Shown: positions 1-7,273, counted from the first letter of the stretch. The stretch: 10,312 bases of DNA from Bryobacterales bacterium (GCA_903970295.1 CAJCHQ010000974.1:1-10312), one strand, 5' to 3'. The notes: generated from the letters alone by a model not told the origin. Numbers and translations are program-made.

Positions 1-1733
1 CTGGAGACCAATTGATCGGCCAAGCCGATAGCGCGAATTCGATTAATCAAGTTGGGGTGCGTTGACTGAATCTCGTGATACCACGTCCAGAATCCCCACT
101 CTTCATCTTGTTGATCGTAAAGCGCTTGCAAATTGACCCGACGATAAAGCTTGGTGCCCGTAGCCAGTGCCACCAATCCGTAGAGGGCACCATCAGGGAC
201 GAGGTGCATGGCGACGCGATCGCAAGTGTACTCGCAGGCTCTGGAATAAGCACTGCCGAGAAACGGGATCATGTCAGCGGGAATGTGCAGCCAGGCCCAG
301 CGGACATGTCCTCTTTTGACGTGGGTCAGTTCATGCACTACGACAAACGCAAGTTCACGCTCACCGTGCTTGTATGCCAATTCAAGAACCTCGGAACAAA
401 TGACCAGTCGATCCTTGCGGTGCAGCCTGTTCGCGAAAGCATTGAGAAGTCCATGCTCTTGAATGACATATACTTCCGGTACTTCCATTCGCAAGAGCGT
501 GCAATACTTTTCGATCAGATCGTTGACCTCGGGAAATTGGTCGGGCGACACTTTTATCCCTCGGCTGCGCAGAGCGCCGAGATTCAGGCCGCCAACAATA
601 TAGCTGCCTAGCAATGCTAAGGGAGCAAGTATCAATCCAACCAGCAGAAGAGCACTCATTCCATAGATGAACCAACCAAAAACTGCAGAAAAGTTGCCGT
701 ACAACTTCTCACGCGGATGCACTAATTCGTCCACATCCACATAGCCTTGAGGCGTTCTCTGAGCGGCATTCGCCACGCGTTCATCGTAACCCTCATGGCT
801 TCGTACGCTACCGGAATAAACTTTGCGAGCAGGAAGTCTGTTGTTGGTCGAGCCTGGTGCCGGCTTTTGCACAAACGGCTGCCCGGGCAGGCGATTCTGC
901 TGAGAAACTGGGCGCTGCGCGGGCTCCGGGTACTGAGGCTTTGTTGGTTCCGGATACTGCGGCTTCGCTGGCTCCGGATATTGCGGCTTCGCCGGCATGG
1001 GCTGGCGTGCTGGCGAAGACACTCCGGAATCGTACGAACCTCGCGATTCATAAGCGCTGCTTGATCGCTCCGACTGGAAGTGAGACAGATCCGACTGAGG
1101 CGAACGCGGATGCAACTCCTGGTTCGGGAAAGACAAATGATCCAAAGCCGGGAGACTCATCGTCGGATTCTCTTCGTACGATGGCAACAACAAGGTGGAT
1201 GGTGCACCATCCTGGCTTGATGCAGATGCCCTGTTTGTGCGTTTGCTGCTGGCTGACTCATCAAATGCTGAATCCAGAGAAGGATCTGCGGCTATCTCAG
1301 ACAAAATCGGATCAAGAATTGGAGGTACAAATTCGTCCGATTGGTCTGATTGGTCTGATGACGTTGCATCAATGGCGTCCGCTCGTCTCAATACATCCCT
1401 GGCTTCCTGGGCACGATTGGTTAGCTTATAGACACTGCCGAGATGTCGTAATATCGTCGACACATCAGCAGAGTTAGCACCATATGCTCGCTCAGCGCTA
1501 AACAAAGCTTGGGTATAGCATTTTTCGGCATTGAAAAAGTCTTCTTTGCTGTGATAACAAACGCCCAGGTTAAAAGACATCTCGGCGAGAGCATCTTCGG
1601 GAGCTCCGTTATAACGCGCTTGTTCGAAAGCGGTTTTGAACAAATCCTCGGCACTGACAAGATCGTTGTTTGCGTAGGCGTTCTTGCCTTGCTCGAAAAG
1701 CTGCTGCCAGGTTGCCGTCACCTCTGAAACCAT
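1..1733 (-). CDS. TPR-containing, membrane-anchored M48 family zinc metalloprotease (3' end cut by window edge)
   Basis: A peptidase of the M48 (Ste24/HtpX/BepA) clan, which hydrolyses peptide bonds with a zinc ion; the substrate here is unknown. The frame is open from an ATG at 1733 to base 1, giving 577 codons with no stop seen. The zinc motif HELTH (HExxH) is at residues 467-471 (bases 321-335). The third-ligand motif ExxxD follows as E501-Y-T-C-D505 (around bases 219-233). A hydrophobic stretch at about 348-385 would anchor the protein as one long helix or a hairpin. Residues about 8-110 look like TPR repeats (spacing and Ala/Tyr pattern such as NLGVCYHSKEDFFNAEKCY). About 115-340 is a low-complexity Ser/Pro/Gln linker with a tandem Pro-rich repeat. 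There is no signal peptide, so the TPR part is probably cytoplasmic. The start is supported by GAGGAG seven bases upstream and an in-frame TAG just before it. The protease family is secure; the TPR call is good; the role is unknown. Confidence 0.9.
   Translation of the reverse strand, partial: MVSEVTATWQQLFEQGKNAYANNDLVSAEDLFKTAFEQARYNGAPEDALAEMSFNLGVCYHSKEDFFNAEKCYTQALFSAERAYGANSADVSTILRHLGSVYKLTNRAQEARDVLRRADAIDATSSDQSDQSDEFVPPILDPILSEIAADPSLDSAFDESASSKRTNRASASSQDGAPSTLLLPSYEENPTMSLPALDHLSFPNQELHPRSPQSDLSHFQSERSSSAYESRGSYDSGVSSPARQPMPAKPQYPEPAKPQYPEPTKPQYPEPAQRPVSQQNRLPGQPFVQKPAPGSTNNRLPARKVYSGSVRSHEGYDERVANAAQRTPQGYVDVDELVHPREKLYGNFSAVFGWFIYGMSALLLVGLILAPLALLGSYIVGGLNLGALRSRGIKVSPDQFPEVNDLIEKYCTLLRMEVPEVYVIQEHGLLNAFANRLHRKDRLVICSEVLELAYKHGERELAFVVVHELTHVKRGHVRWAWLHIPADMIPFLGSAYSRACEYTCDRVAMHLVPDGALYGLVALATGTKLYRRVNLQALYDQQDEEWGFWTWYHEIQSTHPNLINRIRAIGLADQLVS
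922..993 (-). repeat. Three tandem 24-bp units encoding a KPQYPEP[AT] repeat
   Basis: Three head-to-tail 24-base units (922-945, 946-969, 970-993) lie inside the linker of the M48 protease gene. They encode, on the minus strand, three copies of an eight-residue unit with consensus K-P-Q-Y-P-E-P-A/T. The units differ at a few mostly silent or conservative positions, so the array is not freshly duplicated. A Pro/Tyr repeat of this kind suggests an extended spacer, possibly wall-spanning or a binding site for a Pro-recognising partner; that is inference. Confidence 0.85.
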
Positions 1734-1857
1734 GGACTTGCTCCTCTAAACTGACTCTGTGCGACTTGGAGCCAAAACTTCCCTAGTTCTACATACCCAA
1801 CGCCCTGCGTAGTCACGCCAGTATCGAAACGCAAAGTGGGTATCCACAGGCGAGGAC

Positions 1858-1888
1858 TTGTGATTCGGTCAGGCGGCGATAGTAGAAT
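1858..1888 (+). promoter_or_regulatory. Possible sigma70-type promoter for the YfhO-like gene
   Basis: TTGTGA at 1858-1863 and TAGAAT at 1883-1888 resemble -35 and -10 boxes. The 19-base spacer is longer than the usual 17. It lies in the divergent gap between the protease and YfhO-like genes. Transcription would begin near 1895, leaving a short leader with a GAGAAGG ribosome-binding sequence at 1911-1917. Read from sequence only; weak. Confidence 0.3.
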
Positions 1889-1924
1889 AGCCTGGTCGCC
1901 CCGCCCAAGAGAGAAGGCAACCTT

Positions 1925-4330
1925 ACGGACGCTGCAATACAGACGCCTTCGGGCTCCCAAAATAACGCGTCGAAAAGCCAGGGACTGCGACACGCCGCGC
2001 TTGTCAGCCTTGGGTTCGCTGTTCTATTTGCTTTGTTCTTTTCGCCAACTTGGTCGCAGGGACGCCTTTTAGCGCCTGGCGACGCTCTCAGCTACTCTCT
2101 GCCGGCGCTGCTCAGTCCAGTGACCCTGTGGTCGAACCTAGTCGGCTGCGGTATGCCATTGGCCGCCGACCCGCAACAAGAGATGTGGTACCCGGTCGCC
2201 CTCGTATGCAAAGCGATCGGCAACTTCAACTTATTGGTGATCTCTGCTTATTTCATTGCGGCCTGCACCACATATGCATTCGTTTTGCACGAAACCAAAT
2301 CTAAACTTAGCGCCACCTTAAGTGGTATCACTTATGCACTTTGCGGATTTATGGCAGCACATCTCGGTCATACGGCCATGATTCATGCAGCGGCCTGGAT
2401 TCCCTTGTTGTTGCTGGCCATTAGCAAGCTTAAAAGCGGTTTTCAGGCGACATGGTTTTCTGTCGGACAGATCGGCATTGCCTGCTGCTTTCTCGGCGGT
2501 CACAGCCAAATATTCATTCTCGAGTTGATAATCGGCGGCACTTATTCGATTTTCACAGCGATACGGTCAGGAAAAAACTGGCTGCAACTTTTAATCACTT
2601 ACTCTCTTCTTTTTGCATTAGGCGTCGGATTATCTGCACTTCAATTTGTACCGACATCCGAACTGGCTCGAGCCAGTACAAGAAAGTCGATCACCTACGA
2701 TACTTTCGCCTCCTTCTCCTTGCCACCAAAACAGCTGGTCGAAATATTTTTTCCCTTCATCTGTTTTGCGCCACCGCCGTCAGGAGCAGTCGCGTACGGT
2801 CAGTCGCCTTATTTCGGAGCCTGGAATACAACAGAGCTTTGCGGTTATGCCGGTATCCTGCCCTTCATCCTTTCGCTGGTTGCGCTTCTCGATCGCAAAG
2901 CAGATAAATCGAAATGGTTTTTTCTCTTTCTCGCAGCCTCGGGCTTGCTCGCCGCAGCAGGTGACGACACTCCGCTGGGAAAAGTGCTTTATGCCATACC
3001 AGTGATCAATTACTTCCGTTGCCCGGGACGTTTCGTTTTGCTCTTCGACCTGGCAGTCAGTGTGCTTGCTGGTGCTGGCCTCTCTGCCTTGCAAAAACTA
3101 CCCGACACTCGATCGAGATTGCGATTGATCACGACGTCGTCTCTGATCACGGCGGCGTTAATGTCTCTGTCGTACGGACGATCAATCAAATATTTGAACG
3201 CCCACTACAAAATATTGAGCACAGCACCGCTCAGCCTATCGCCACTGAGCAATATCTACGTCGGGCTCCCACTGCTGCTGTTTTTTGCAGCCTTCGTGAT
3301 TCTCGTGGTCTGGTGTTGGAAACCAGGGATTAAAGGTTTCACCATCGTGCTGATTTTAGTGACGATTGCGGACCTATCGAGCTGCGCTGCTTTTAGCGAA
3401 TGGAAATTCAAAATAGTCACAGCCGATCTATTGCAACCCTCGCTTTCAATCAGCCAACAACTGAGTGCGCTCAAGGACCCGCAATTTCGGCTGATTGCCC
3501 CGTTTGGAACTGGCGCGGAGCCTACCGACTGTAGCCCGAACATCCCCAGCCTCTGGAATGTGAGTTCTGTTCTTTTTTACAGTCCTCTTGAAACAGCTCG
3601 CTCCGCAGCCTTCTTCGAAGACGGTGGCACCGGCACGACACTGCATGCATGCGCCTATACAGATACGTCACTCGACCTGGCGTCAGCTCGTTATTTTGTC
3701 ATCCCAAATTCGTTGCGTAGTAAATTTGAAGAAACGACCACCGCTGAAGAGAGCACCGCTGGCGGTTCAAACAAAAGATTTAGTTTGCTAAGCGCACCCG
3801 ATGCAAAGCCCCTAATTTTTGAAAATAAGCGCGCACTGGCCCGGTTTCGATTTGTTGAAAATGCCGTGGTGCTTAGTGCCGGCGAGGCACTAAGGGTGAT
3901 CAAGAAATCTAGATTCCAGGAGGGTAAAGCTTTTGATCCAGTCACTACGGCACTCGTGGAGGAAAAAGTAAGCACAGAGAAAAAAGCTGACATAGAGAAA
4001 ATTGCCCTGCTTGATGCCCCGTCGGGACAAATTATTCTGTCTACAGAGCGTGATAGAAAGGGATTGCTGGTGATCGCAGACCAGTACTTCAAGGGTTGGA
4101 CTTGCACAATTGACAGCGAACCAGCAAAAATTATTCGCGCTAACTACGCATTCAAGGCAGTGCTTGTGCCGGCCGGAAAACATCTGGTCAAATTCGAGTT
4201 TCGGCCGCAAAGCTTTTCGATCGGACTGACAATTTCGATAGTCTCAATACTGGTTACGATCGCGGCAGGAGCTTATAAAAGATTGATAGACATTCGCAGA
4301 AATTCTCAGTTCAGTCCCACCAGAAACTGA
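1925..4330 (+). CDS. YfhO-like polytopic membrane protein (start codon uncertain)
   Basis: A large integral membrane protein resembling the bacterial YfhO family, which has a GT-C-like architecture; Bacillus YfhO is linked to lipoteichoic-acid glycosylation. The acceptor here is unknown. Counting from a TTG at 2033, about a dozen hydrophobic segments lie within residues 66-455. They include a YFRCPGRFVLLFDLAV segment (about 327-342) typical of the family. A soluble region (about 460-725) ends with a YFKGWTC...RANYAFKAVLVPAGKH module, then a last helix (about 729-750). TTG 2033 is the first conventional start, but it would cut TM1 in half. The frame is open back to 1886 and reads RHAALVSLGFAVLFALFF across the TTG. 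An ACG at 1925 sits seven bases after GAGAAGG and would give 801 residues; I use it as the provisional start. Either it is a rare ACG start or the base is a T-to-C change. CTG 1892 is another in-frame option. The gene is convergent with the dehydrogenase-like gene. Family call good, N-terminus unsettled. Confidence 0.8.
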   Translation, partial: TDAAIQTPSGSQNNASKSQGLRHAALVSLGFAVLFALFFSPTWSQGRLLAPGDALSYSLPALLSPVTLWSNLVGCGMPLAADPQQEMWYPVALVCKAIGNFNLLVISAYFIAACTTYAFVLHETKSKLSATLSGITYALCGFMAAHLGHTAMIHAAAWIPLLLLAISKLKSGFQATWFSVGQIGIACCFLGGHSQIFILELIIGGTYSIFTAIRSGKNWLQLLITYSLLFALGVGLSALQFVPTSELARASTRKSITYDTFASFSLPPKQLVEIFFPFICFAPPPSGAVAYGQSPYFGAWNTTELCGYAGILPFILSLVALLDRKADKSKWFFLFLAASGLLAAAGDDTPLGKVLYAIPVINYFRCPGRFVLLFDLAVSVLAGAGLSALQKLPDTRSRLRLITTSSLITAALMSLSYGRSIKYLNAHYKILSTAPLSLSPLSNIYVGLPLLLFFAAFVILVVWCWKPGIKGFTIVLILVTIADLSSCAAFSEWKFKIVTADLLQPSLSISQQLSALKDPQFRLIAPFGTGAEPTDCSPNIPSLWNVSSVLFYSPLETARSAAFFEDGGTGTTLHACAYTDTSLDLASARYFVIPNSLRSKFEETTTAEESTAGGSNKRFSLLSAPDAKPLIFENKRALARFRFVENAVVLSAGEALRVIKKSRFQEGKAFDPVTTALVEEKVSTEKKADIEKIALLDAPSGQIILSTERDRKGLLVIADQYFKGWTCTIDSEPAKIIRANYAFKAVLVPAGKHLVKFEFRPQSFSIGLTISIVSILVTIAAGAYKRLIDIRRNSQFSPTRN

Positions 4331-4439
4331 CCTGATGACTTTCTCTGAGCTGCGCAGCATAGGCTCGCATTGCTGCAGCAGCTCGAGCCGCTTCCGCGTC
4401 GCCTTAGTGAATCTCCAACCCTGCCGAAATCTCAATCAT
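4311..4439 (-). other. Short interrupted frame overlapping the dehydrogenase stop by ATGA
   Basis: On the minus strand an ATG (4439-4437) overlaps the TGA stop of the upstream dehydrogenase-like gene in an ATGA arrangement, a common sign of translational coupling. The frame gives 11 codons, a TAA at 4404-4406, then about 30 more codons to a TGA at 4311-4313. The second half reads as a plausible protein tail rich in Ala (GDAEAARAAAAMRAYAAQ) and runs into the 3' end of the convergent YfhO-like gene. It may be a gene remnant with a nonsense codon, or chance: a local run of GC-rich GCTGCAGC sequence easily yields Ala codons. I do not call it a gene. Confidence 0.2.
4362..4389. other. Hairpin-forming sequence between convergent genes
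   Basis: GGCTCG (4362-4367) and CGAGCC (4384-4389) are complementary and enclose the palindrome TGCTGCAGCA. The region lies between the convergent stops at 4330 and 4436. No T-run follows on either strand, so it is not a standard intrinsic terminator, although a structured 3' end for either gene is possible. Confidence 0.3.
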
Positions 4440-5632
4440 TTTCCAGGATAGGCACTCTTCAAATCGGCAATTTGCGCAGTGCCGACTATTTTGCCCGCAT
4501 AGGAAATGCGAAAAATACGACCGCCGAATTCATCAGACACTAGAAAAGCACCATCGGGCATCTGGCATAAGTCTACAGGGCGCCCCCAACAATCTTTCTT
4601 GTTATCGTGCAACCAGCCTTCGGCAAAAACTTTGTAATCAACCGGTTTGTTGTTTTGCATGGTCACGAGCGTGATGCGATATCCGATTTTAACTGTACGA
4701 TTCCAGGAGCCATGCTCGCAAATAAATGCCTGGTTTTGATATTCCTTGGGAAACATCTTGCCGTCGTAGAAGCGCACGCCTAGCGAGGCCACGTGCGGAC
4801 CAAGGGGCATGGCAGCGGGCACGAATTCTGTTTTTTTGTCGCGCGCACCATAAACTGGATCGGGAATATTTTTGCCGTAACGAAATGGAAAGCCAAAATT
4901 CATGCCCGCATGCGGTGCATAATTCAATTCGTCAGGCGGCAGATTGTCACCCAACATATCGCGTCCGTTGTCGGTGAACCACAATTCTTTGGTTTTTGGC
5001 TGCCAATCGAAACCGACTGTGTTGCGAATGCCTTTAGCGTAAATCTCGAAGCCAGTGCCGTCTGGATGCATTCGACATAGCGACCCGAACCGCGCATCAT
5101 CTTCGCGAACACAAACATTGCATGGGGCGCCAATCGGTACGTAGAGCAAGCCGTCAGGGCCGAAGCGAATATATTTCCAGCCATGATGGGTTTCGCTCGG
5201 TAGCGTTTTGTACACCACCACCGGTGCCGGAGGATTGCTCAAATTTTCTTCTATGTTGTCATAACGAAGAATGCGATTTATTTCAGCAACATAGAGACTG
5301 CCATCTCGGAACGCCACGCCATTGGGGTAAAACAGGTCTTTGGCGATCGTGTAGGTCTGGTCAGCTTTGCCATCTTTGTTTTCATCGACAACAGCGTAAA
5401 CTTTCCCCTTGCTTTCGAGTGAACCGACAAACAATGTACCTTTTGGTGAAAGCACCATTTGTCGGGCAGATGGCAGATTGTCGCAATAAAGATCGATTTT
5501 GAAACCAGGCGGCATTTTGATCGTGCCAAGCTCGAGGGCGGCACGTCCCGGAGATGTCAGGAAAGGCAGCACCAGCAAAGCGAGAAGAGCAACAGATTTG
5601 GCTAAAAAGAGAAGTTGCTTGGAGAGATTCAT
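4436..5632 (-). CDS. Secreted glucose/sorbosone dehydrogenase-type beta-propeller (PQQ-dependent sugar dehydrogenase-like)
   Basis: A 398-residue exported protein of the glucose/sorbosone dehydrogenase family. Its characterised members are six-bladed propellers that use pyrroloquinoline quinone (PQQ) to oxidise sugars in the periplasm. An N-terminal signal peptide spans about residues 1-31 (Lys, then a long Leu/Ala core, then GRAA). Family-like motifs are the DENKDGKAD calcium-type loop (83-91), HHGWKYIRFGPDGLLY (149-164), GIRNTVGFDW (201-210), DNGRD (221-225), HGSWNR (307-312), GRPVD (350-354) and a closing FLVSDEFGGRIFRI (363-376). H149/H150 and R203 are candidates for the catalytic His and Arg of PQQ glucose dehydrogenases; this is inference without alignment. 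Cys171 and Cys174 form a close pair. The ATG at 5632 has an in-frame stop two codons upstream and only a weak, close GGTGA. PQQ use is not demonstrated; many family members have no known substrate. Confidence 0.85.
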   Translation of the reverse strand: MNLSKQLLFLAKSVALLALLVLPFLTSPGRAALELGTIKMPPGFKIDLYCDNLPSARQMVLSPKGTLFVGSLESKGKVYAVVDENKDGKADQTYTIAKDLFYPNGVAFRDGSLYVAEINRILRYDNIEENLSNPPAPVVVYKTLPSETHHGWKYIRFGPDGLLYVPIGAPCNVCVREDDARFGSLCRMHPDGTGFEIYAKGIRNTVGFDWQPKTKELWFTDNGRDMLGDNLPPDELNYAPHAGMNFGFPFRYGKNIPDPVYGARDKKTEFVPAAMPLGPHVASLGVRFYDGKMFPKEYQNQAFICEHGSWNRTVKIGYRITLVTMQNNKPVDYKVFAEGWLHDNKKDCWGRPVDLCQMPDGAFLVSDEFGGRIFRISYAGKIVGTAQIADLKSAYPGK

Positions 5633-5664
5633 AAGTCACCAGACCGTGGCACCGGAAACATAAC

Positions 5665-5670
5665 AGTATA
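5665..5670 (-). promoter_or_regulatory. Possible -10 box for the dehydrogenase-like gene
   Basis: TATACT on the minus strand, five of six matches to TATAAT, about 33 bases upstream of the ATG at 5632. No convincing -35 hexamer stands 16-18 bases away. It lies in the 120-base divergent gap shared with the TPR gene. Confidence 0.25.
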
Positions 5671-5715
5671 TGGGTAAGCTTTCCTTTCATAGTGCTGGGA
5701 AGCAAGCTTCTGACC

Positions 5716-5724
5716 TGGCATAAT
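5716..5724 (+). promoter_or_regulatory. Possible extended -10 promoter for the TPR gene
   Basis: TGGCATAAT reads as an extended -10 element (TG, one base, then CATAAT, five of six matches). It would start transcription near 5731, just before the Shine-Dalgarno sequence AAGGAGG at 5737-5743. No good -35 box is visible, which extended -10 promoters can tolerate. Confidence 0.35.
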
Positions 5725-5752
5725 GTCATCATCTTGAAGGAGGTTTGCCAAG

Positions 5753-6688
5753 ATGTTTTCCAGATCGCATTTTAGAAGTGTTTCCGCCTGGTCGCCCATT
5801 CTCATGCTGGCTCTCAGTTGTTCCAGCATCCCGAGTTCTCAAGCTGCCGATTCTGCCTCCTCCGATGACGCTGCAGCAAACAAGAAAATTCCTGTTGAGA
5901 TTTACACGAAGGCTGCCTACGAGGCCGTCAAGCAAGGCCATGAGCATGCCAGCAAAGGCGAAAATAGCGCAGCACTCAAGTGCTTCGACGACGCAATCAA
6001 AATTTGTCCAAGTTATGCCCGCGCTTATAGCAATAAGGCTGGTATCGAAAGCGCAATGTACAAATTCGGCGATGCGATAAAAGACAGCACCAAGGCCCAA
6101 GAGCTCGATCCGAAACTTGTTTCTGCATACGTCAATCGTTCGTGGGCTTATAACAAAACGCGCCAATTCGATAAAGCAATTGCCGATGCCGATAAAGCTA
6201 TCAGCCTCGACTCCAAACAGGCGATGGCATACGTTAATCGCTCGCATGCCCTAAATAAATTAGGCAAGTCTGACAAATCACTAGCCGATGCTAATAAAGC
6301 AATTGAGTTGAAGCCGGATTTTGCGCTTGCTTACGCGAACCGCGCGCATTCATATATTGGCTTGGGTCAATATGACAAAGCGGTCAAGGACTGCGATAAA
6401 GCGATCGACCTCGATGCCAAATTAGCAGTAGCGTATACCAACCGTGGTCACGCGTACCGTCACTCGGGGGAATTGCAAAAAGCAATCGACGATTGCAACA
6501 AATCAATTAGTTTGGACCACAGAAGTGGCTCTCCCTACTTCAACAGAGCAGAAGCGTACGAAGGTCTGGCTAAGAAAGATGCCGGCAAAGCCCAAGAGTA
6601 TGGGGACTTAGCCAAAAAGGATCACGAAAAAGCTAAGAGCCTCGGCTTCGTAGACACCAACGATCCGAACTCAGCCAAAAAAGGCTAA
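5753..6688 (+). CDS. Exported tetratricopeptide-repeat (TPR) protein, seven repeats
   Basis: A 311-residue protein made almost wholly of TPRs, helical hairpins that stack into a protein-binding superhelix; the partner is unknown. An N-terminal signal sequence covers about residues 1-31, with a likely signal peptidase I site after SSQA. The Cys at 23 lies in LALSC, a poor lipobox, so a lipoprotein is possible but less likely. Seven repeats begin at residues 55, 89, 123, 157, 191, 225 and 259 with an exact 34-residue period. Most share the pattern AYxNRxxAY...ALxDxxKAIxLDP. The last repeat extends into a Lys-rich helix and a short charged tail. Translation start is clear: AAGGAGG lies nine bases before the ATG. 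The gene stands alone between a divergent promoter region and a terminator, so it is probably monocistronic. TPR identity is certain; function is open. Confidence 0.93.
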   Translation: MFSRSHFRSVSAWSPILMLALSCSSIPSSQAADSASSDDAAANKKIPVEIYTKAAYEAVKQGHEHASKGENSAALKCFDDAIKICPSYARAYSNKAGIESAMYKFGDAIKDSTKAQELDPKLVSAYVNRSWAYNKTRQFDKAIADADKAISLDSKQAMAYVNRSHALNKLGKSDKSLADANKAIELKPDFALAYANRAHSYIGLGQYDKAVKDCDKAIDLDAKLAVAYTNRGHAYRHSGELQKAIDDCNKSISLDHRSGSPYFNRAEAYEGLAKKDAGKAQEYGDLAKKDHEKAKSLGFVDTNDPNSAKKG

Positions 6689-6718
6689 GTTCACCAGCTC
6701 CTGACAAAAACCTCATGA

Positions 6719-6748
6719 AAAGAGCCAGCTTGCGCTGGCTCTTTCTTT
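6719..6748. terminator. Bidirectional intrinsic terminator
   Basis: AAAGAGCCAGC (6719-6729) pairs perfectly with GCTGGCTCTTT (6734-6744) around a four-base TTGC loop, an 11-bp stem. A T-rich run follows on the plus strand (to about 6750) and TTTT follows on the minus strand. It sits 30 bases after the TPR gene stop and about 50 bases beyond the stop of the convergent small repeat-protein gene, so it can end both transcripts. Confidence 0.9.
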
Positions 6749-6795
6749 CTCTGGATTTGCGGGCGTAATACAGCCTGATGGCTCCAGGCGCCTAT

Positions 6796-7158
6796 CTACC
6801 ATTTGTAGCTTTTTACGTAAGACTGCAATCTCAATCTTGTTTCATTTGAATTACCCGTGTAGTCAGGGCCACCAGATTCGCTCGAGTTACCGACCTCGAC
6901 CAAACCGCCTGAATCTGAATCAGCCCCTGTGTCGGCAGGACCACCAGACTCAGTGCTTCCTTGCCCCCATAGCACCCCGCCAGTTTCGCTGACAGCCCCA
7001 GTATCGGCAGCACCACCCGATTCCGAATCACCGCCACCATAAACAAATAGACCGGACTCAGTGTCTGCCTGCACTGATGAACTGCTGCAGAACCACGCGA
7101 AGGTCAATACTACAAAACCAGTTGCAAAACTTTTCCAGTAGTCGCGCGTCGTTTTCAT
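6796..7158 (-). CDS. Small exported protein built from 12-residue tandem repeats
   Basis: A 120-residue protein of no family I recognise. A signal peptide covers residues 1-31 (KTTR, then a hydrophobic core FVVLTFAWF, then SVQA). The rest is nearly all repeat: six 12-residue units from 31 to 102 plus a seventh partial unit. Each unit has an acidic residue at an exact 12-residue spacing (E34, E46, E58, E70, D82, E94, E106), within the core [ST][ED][ST]GG. Odd units carry hydrophobic tails (such as LFVY or VLWG); even units carry polar tails ending in TG. The tail is basic and aromatic (RLRLQSYVKSYKW). I start at ATG 7158 because GAGGTG lies six bases before it. A GTG three codons upstream is itself part of that Shine-Dalgarno sequence. 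A secreted beta-solenoid-like or surface-exposed repeat protein is a guess; a ligand cannot be named. It is the last gene before the bidirectional terminator. Confidence 0.75.
   Translation of the reverse strand: MKTTRDYWKSFATGFVVLTFAWFCSSSSVQADTESGLFVYGGGDSESGGAADTGAVSETGGVLWGQGSTESGGPADTGADSDSGGLVEVGNSSESGGPDYTGNSNETRLRLQSYVKSYKW
6838..7068 (-). repeat. Array of 36-bp units encoding a 12-residue repeat (24-residue super-repeat)
   Basis: Six full 36-base units plus part of a seventh inside the small exported protein. The peptide consensus is x-[DSV]-[ST]-[ED]-[ST]-G-[GL]-x-x-x-[TGV]-[GQ]. Units 2, 4 and 6 resemble each other (ESGG[AP]xxTG), as do 1, 3 and 5, so the effective period is 24 residues or 72 bases. 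Codons differ between copies, so the array is old and probably under protein-level constraint. Confidence 0.85.
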
Positions 7159-7195
7159 CTCAAGCACCTCATTTGTACACGACTAAGTCTATCAA

Positions 7196-7219
7196 TTGAC
7201 GGCGTAAATGAAACGTCAA
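7196..7219. promoter_or_regulatory. Inverted repeat TTGACG-N12-CGTCAA upstream of the small repeat-protein gene
   Basis: Perfect six-base arms at 7196-7201 and 7214-7219 flank 12 bases, about 40 bases upstream of the ATG at 7158. It could be an operator for a dimeric regulator, and the minus-strand arm TTGACG could double as a -35 hexamer, although no good -10 follows at 16-18 bases. Short arms of this length also arise by chance. Confidence 0.25.
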
Positions 7220-7273
7220 GACAGCTGCCAAGCGATACCTAACTTTTATAGACAGTTTTTCCCAGCATCAATT

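Noticed and set aside
75..611. A 178-residue plus-strand frame at the left edge
   Set aside because: It is antisense to the M48 catalytic domain, whose HELTH and EYTCD motifs lie on the minus strand; the plus frame shows no family motifs.
857..1477. A 206-residue plus-strand frame
   Set aside because: It mirrors the repetitive Pro-rich linker of the minus-strand protease gene; repeats on one strand commonly leave open frames on the other.
1718..1993. A 91-residue minus-strand frame across the divergent gap
   Set aside because: It is Arg-rich and low in protein-like features, and it overlaps both the start of the protease gene and the upstream coding extension of the YfhO-like gene.
4244..4435. 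A 63-residue minus-strand frame between the convergent genes
   Set aside because: Much of it is antisense to the YfhO-like 3' end, the composition is not protein-like, and no ribosome-binding sequence supports it.
5671..5711. Two AAGCTT sites and an imperfect inverted GCTTTCC/GGGAAGC in the divergent promoter gap
   Set aside because: The match is imperfect and short, with no other regulatory hallmark; chance is the simpler explanation.
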